This document shows positions 59,781 to 64,000 of a stretch of 64,000 nucleotides of DNA, piece after piece. Source of the DNA: Dryomyza anilis (taxonomy: Eukaryota > Arthropoda > Insecta > Diptera > Dryomyzidae). The position numbers were made by a program, and so were the translations under genes. The stretch lies in contig OX638131.1 in the NCBI GenBank assembly GCA_951804985.1, positions 104,304,464 to 104,368,463 of the forward strand. The letters are read 5' to 3'. The notes below the pieces were generated by a model. That model searched no databases and had not been told where the DNA came from. It saw only the letters and a list, made by a program, of their open reading frames with translations. Position 1 is the stretch's first letter. Each line of letters opens with the position of its first letter.

Positions 59781-60003
59781 CAGGGTGTTTTAGAAAGAAA
59801 GAATATTACTGAAATAACCTTGTCAAGAAAATTGCTCATAAAGTATAAGCTGTCTATAAATGAATATCAATTGTACACCCATATTTTAGATAATTAAAAA
59901 ACCTTCCAATGGTTTAACACATCTTTGAAACAGATGACTTTTTTCTTCATTTATTTATAGACAATTTTCATGACTAGGTAATATACATTTCTGAAATACT
60001 CTG
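59781..60003. mobile_element. Candidate 223-bp MITE with CAGGGTGTTT ends
   Basis: The left end CAGGGTGTTTTAGAAA matches the right end, which on the other strand is CAGAGTATTTCAGAAA. Similarity continues inward (ATATTAC, GTCA..GAAAATTG, GTCTATAAAT), with an ~18-bp insertion in the left arm. TA follows the right end but not the left. CAGGGTGTTTC-type ends occur in Tc1/mariner MITEs (family knowledge), so the family is inferred. Confidence 0.5.
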
Positions 60004-60059
60004 TATCTGCAATTGGGTTAAAAATTAGACATTACTATTTTATATTTTCGTATTATTTT

Positions 60060-60860
60060 TGAGTCACCGAACGACCCCCTGAATTATTGACAATGTTCAA
60101 TTAAACATTCTGTACAAGCCGTAGGTACCATATGTGGTATGAGTAACATTTTCAATATTAATATTTAAATATTTATAAAATTAAATACAGATTTAATATT
60201 TTAAATTAGGACAATTTGAATGGAAAAATATCGTTTTTATTTCGAAATTTCTAAAAATGACATTGAAAATCGGAATTTGAAAATTTTCCGATTTTAAATG
60301 AATCCTCTTAATTTTAATTAAATTTTTTAATTTTATAAGGTGAATCTTAATATTCAATATTAATTGAATATCTAAATTACATAATATTTATATGAATTAC
60401 ATACAATATGAAAAAATCATGCATATTTTAATTTCATTTAGAGAGATTTTAAATCTAATTTTAAATCTAATTGAAACAATTTTCATTTTTGGTACCACAT
60501 GTGGTATGAGTAACATTTTAAATATCAAGATTTAATTATGTAAAACTTTGAAGCAAATAGTCAAATAAATCAGTAAATAAAACAAATTAAATAAAGTTTC
60601 AGCATTCTCATTTTAAATTGGGGTATTTTGAAAAACATAGCATTTGAAATACATAGTTGTATTTAGAAATTTCTTAATATGAAATGAAAAAATATTTTTT
60701 ATAGTAAATTTTCCTATTTATAAGAAATCTTAATATTTTAATTGTAATTTTATATTTTTTTATATGGAAAGTCTAAATATCAGTTGTAATTTTACCAATT
60801 TTTATTTTAAAAAAGCTCATATTATTGTTTTATCCCCTAAAATATAAATTTTTATTTTCG
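60060..60860 (+). repeat. Two diverged ~365-bp tandem units with an E-box motif
   Basis: GTACCA(T/C)ATGTGGTATGAG then TAACATTTT is at 60125-60152 and 60492-60519. Downstream blocks keep order: TTAAATTAGG/TTAAATTGGG, TATTTCGAAATTTCT/TATTTAGAAATTTCT, GAATCTTAATATT/GAAATCTTAATATT. A third copy of the motif is at 62758-62784, beyond the hAT element. Confidence 0.65.
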
Positions 60861-61104
60861 CGTGACTACGATTCGCTTGCAGTAACCTCTTCTAAAATTG
60901 ATATCAAATATTTTACAAGATTCATTCGATTCGATCTTTGAATAGAACGTTTGTTCAATATTTTTGTCTTGTCAACCATATTTCATAGACAAAAATTTCA
61001 ATTTTTTTTTTTACTTTGTCACTTTTTTTACTTTGTTTACTTTGTCAAAATAAACTCTCAAAACAAACGTACTCAACATGAATCAAAAATTGTAGTCACA
61101 CGTT
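60861..61104. other. Short unique AT-rich spacer
   Basis: No features recognised except the left target-site copy that follows at 61105-61112. Confidence 0.5.
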
Positions 61105-61112
61105 ATTCAAAC

Positions 61113-62658
61113 CAGAGACGGGACTAATTCATTATTTTTCAAATTAAATTTGTTCATGAATTGAAATTGCTTTCAAATAATTTCATTTCTATTTATTTAA
61201 ATGGCATTTGAAAAAAGTATTTCAATTCGAAAAATATTTCATTTGAATTGAGTAAACAAATTCCAATTCAAAAAAATTTGAAGTGAAATACTTTTATTCA
61301 ATTCAAATTTTTGAAATTGGCATTGATCAATTTCAATTCAACAAACATGAATTGGAATTGATCAATTCTATTTAAAATACAAAAGCATTGATATTGAAGT
61401 GGCACGCACCACATTTTGGCTTGAATGTATTTCAATGGCACAGAATTGCATCCAGATGCATCATGGGATATTTTTCGGTAAATCTGTTGCACCCGGGGCC
61501 AGCATATTTGAATCTGTTTTAAGGGGCATAGATACGCATCTAGTTGGATCATTCGAAATTTTTGGTTGAATATATACCAATTAGCACAAATTCTTTGGCC
61601 AAAACCCACTGCGCACTTTTTTTTGGAACATTGGTTCCATTGGGATTTGGCCAGAACCCAAGTGCGTCATTGGGCATTTTTTTGGACAAATTAGTTCCAT
61701 TGGGAATTGGCCAGAACCCAACTGCGTCATTGGACATTTTTTTGGACAAATAGGTTCCATTCGGATTTGGCCAGAATCCGCTTGCGTTATTGGACATTTT
61801 TTTGGAACAATTGGACGCAGTTGGGTTCTGCCCAAATCCCAATGGAACTAATTTGTCCAAAAAAATTCCCAATGACGCAGTTGGGTTCTGGCCAATTCCC
61901 AATGGAACTAATTTGTCCAAAAAAATGCCCAATGACGCAGTAGGGTTCTGGCCAAATCCCAATGGAACCTATTTGTCCAAAAAAGTTCCAATTACGCACT
62001 TGTGTGCTTCTGTAATCTCACTGGAACAGATCCATCCAAAAAAGTTCCAATGACGCACTTGTGTGCTTCTGTAATCCCACTGGGACAGATTCATCCACAA
62101 ATGTTTCAATGACGCACTTGGCTGTGAATCTATGCCCATTGGAACAGACGCACATAAAATTCCAATGTCGTACTTGAATGTAATCTCTGTCCATTTGAAC
62201 AGATGCACCCAAAAACTTCCAATGACGCATCAGGATGTGAAACTGTGTACATTGTAACAATTTCAACCAAAAATGTCCAATGATGCATCGGAGTGCGAAT
62301 TTCACATGGAAATTATCACCACTTGAACTTTTACTGCAGGGAGCTCTGCTAAAACTAAAATTAATTCAAATAAATTCAATTCAATTCAAATCAATTCAAT
62401 TCATAAATTTTTTGATGGCATTGAGTATTTCTAAGCAATAAGTTGAATTGAGTATTTATAATTCAATTTTTTTTAATTTGAAATACTTTGTTTAATTTAT
62501 TTCAAAACAAATTTGAATTGAAATAAAATTTCAAATTTATTTATATTTTTTTTGAAGTGAATTACTTTGCTTCAATTCTAATTTTTTATTTTTGAAATAG
62601 AATTTGTTTTGCTCAATTCAATTCAAAATCAATTCTCAATTACAAAGTCCCGTCTCTG
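61113..62658. mobile_element. hAT-type element (1546 bp) with palindromic minisatellite core
   Basis: The ends CAGAGACGGGACTAATTC and, on the other strand at 62658, CAGAGACGGGACTTTG share 13 terminal bases. A perfect 8-bp duplication ATTCAAAC flanks the element (61105-61112 and 62659-62666). CAGAG ends and an 8-bp duplication are typical of hAT. Subterminal zones (61130-61390 and 62340-62640) are rich in CAATTCAA/TTGAATTG. The core is a head-to-head array of 60-bp units (listed separately). No transposase, so nonautonomous. The layout resembles Drosophila foldback elements, whose long inverted repeats are built of short tandem repeats. Confidence 0.92.
61405..62310. repeat. Palindromic 60-bp minisatellite inside the hAT element
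   Basis: Plus-oriented units end near 61811. The three at about 61632-61811 are nearly identical, containing TTCCATTGGGATTTGGCCAG, AACCCAAGTGCGTCATTGG and TTTTTTTGGACAAATTAG. Minus-oriented units start there: three close copies (61812-61990), then five increasingly diverged ones to about 62305. Outer plus units (61405-61630) are also degraded. Units keep a ~60-bp period, so many frames of 69-137 codons appear on both strands; they are artefacts. Confidence 0.93.
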
Positions 62659-62666
62659 ATTCAAAC

Positions 62667-62808
62667 GATATTCAAAATCCGATAACAACGGGAAATACAT
62701 GATCGAGGAGTTAATTTTTTCAATTTCATTTTGAGAAGTCTACAAATGTAATTTGTTGGTGCACGTGTGGTATGAGTAACATTTATATATTACAAATCAC
62801 AAATCACA
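62667..62808. other. Spacer with third copy of the GTGGTATGAGTAACATTT motif
   Basis: 62758-62784 reads GGTGCACGTGTGGTATGAG followed by TAACATTT, containing the E-box CACGTG. It is followed by ACAAATCACAAATCAC, then the octanucleotide array. Confidence 0.7.
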
Positions 62809-64000
62809 AATAAATTAATAAATTAATAAATTAATAAATTAATAAATTAATAAATTAATAAATTAATAAATTAATAAATTAATAAATTAATAAATTAATA
62901 AATTAATAAATTAATAAATTAATAAATTAATAAATTAATAAATTAATAAATTAATAAATTAATAAATTAATAAATTAATAAATTAATAAATTAATAAATT
63001 AATAAATTAATAAATTAATAAATTAATAAATTAATAAATTAATAAATTAATAAATTAATAAATTAATAAATTAATAAATTAATAAATTAATAAATTAATA
63101 AATTAATAAATTAATAAATTAATAAATTAATAAATTAATAAATTAATAAATTAATAAATTAATAAATTAATAAATTAATAAATTAATAAATTAATAAATT
63201 AATAAATTAATAAATTAATAAATTAATAAATTAATAAATTAATAAATTAATAAATTAATAAATTAATAAATTAATAAATTAATAAATTAATAAATTAATA
63301 AATTAATAAATTAATAAATTAATAAATTAATAAATTAATAAATTAATAAATTAATAAATTAATAAATTAATAAATTAATAAATTAATAAATTAATAAATT
63401 AATAAATTAATAAATTAATAAATTAATAAATTAATAAATTAATAAATTAATAAATTAATAAATTAATAAATTAATAAATTAATAAATTAATAAATTAATA
63501 AATTAATAAATTAATAAATTAATAAATTAATAAATTAATAAATTAATAAATTAATAAATTAATAAATTAATAAATTAATAAATTAATAAATTAATAAATT
63601 AATAAATTAATAAATTAATAAATTAATAAATTAATAAATTAATAAATTAATAAATTAATAAATTAATAAATTAATAAATTAATAAATTAATAAATTAATA
63701 AATTAATAAATTAATAAATTAATAAATTAATAAATTAATAAATTAATAAATTAATAAATTAATAAATTAATAAATTAATAAATTAATAAATTAATAAATT
63801 AATAAATTAATAAATTAATAAATTAATAAATTAATAAATTAATAAATTAATAAATTAATAAATTAATAAATTAATAAATTAATAAATTAATAAATTAATA
63901 AATTAATAAATTAATAAATTAATAAATTAATAAATTAATAAATTAATAAATTAATAAATTAATAAATTAATAAATTAATAAATTAATAAATTAATAAATT
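62809..64000. repeat. Perfect octanucleotide array (AATAAATT)149, runs off the window
   Basis: 1192 bp, exactly 149 units with no variant seen, continuing past the window edge. Its true length is unknown. The lack of any substitution implies very recent expansion or conversion, or an assembly that overlays identical copies. Confidence 0.97.

Noticed and set aside
61298..62305. Overlapping frames on both strands in the hAT core
   Set aside because: They follow from the palindromic 60-bp units and have no domain.

Overview
This window reads as noncoding DNA from an insect nuclear genome. The sequence is very AT-rich. It holds no convincing exon of a host protein-coding gene and no rRNA, functional tRNA, CRISPR array or bacterial-style operon. 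Helitron-like, hAT-like and Tc1/mariner elements, tRNA-derived SINEs, CAG/CAA and GTT/GCT triplet-rich islands, and short GC-richer unique islands between satellite blocks all suggest a fly with a repeat-rich genome, probably a brachyceran. That assignment is inference; no host gene is present to fix it. The window could be a large intron or intergenic DNA.

Layout. 1-10 kb: four arrays of one 19-bp AT-rich satellite (three in one orientation, the fourth inverted) separated by unique DNA. 12.4-19.3 kb: a field of degenerate TTCATCA/TGATGAA palindromes, interrupted by a 1.6-kb inverted-repeat DNA element at 15.42-17.01 kb that itself carries a SINE, and by a 0.68-kb inverted-repeat element at 18.1-18.8 kb. 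20.3-22.6 kb: a Helitron-like element with three tandem internal units and a 15-bp minisatellite. 23.7-27.4 kb: a second 19-bp satellite split by another Helitron-like element, which was itself split by a hAT element with a perfect 8-bp target duplication. 29.2-35.5 kb: three arrays of a 12-bp satellite separated by unique islands. 35.6-38.0 kb: an inverted Helitron-like copy with a second hAT insertion. 38-44.5 kb: a foldback hairpin, a possible piggyBac-type MITE, T-rich DNA and a 60-bp minisatellite. 44.6-45.8 kb: two abutting heptanucleotide arrays in phase. 47.5-50.1 kb: a small inverted-repeat element, a Tc1/mariner element with a transposase broken by about five frameshifts, and a second, 5'-truncated SINE. 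50-58.5 kb: a TTTCGTAA-rich field and further 19-bp satellite. 59.8-64 kb: a small MITE, roughly 365-bp tandem units with an E-box-containing motif, a hAT element whose centre is a palindromic 60-bp minisatellite, and a perfect octanucleotide array running off the window edge.

The only protein-coding remnant I support is the broken transposase at 48.2-49.2 kb. The most unusual object is the 1546-bp hAT-type element at 61113-62658, where 60-bp units run in opposite directions from a centre and degenerate outward. A related 60-bp array lies 19 kb away. I see no evidence for a new defence, biosynthetic or regulatory gene system. The interest here is in repeat architecture and nested transposition.
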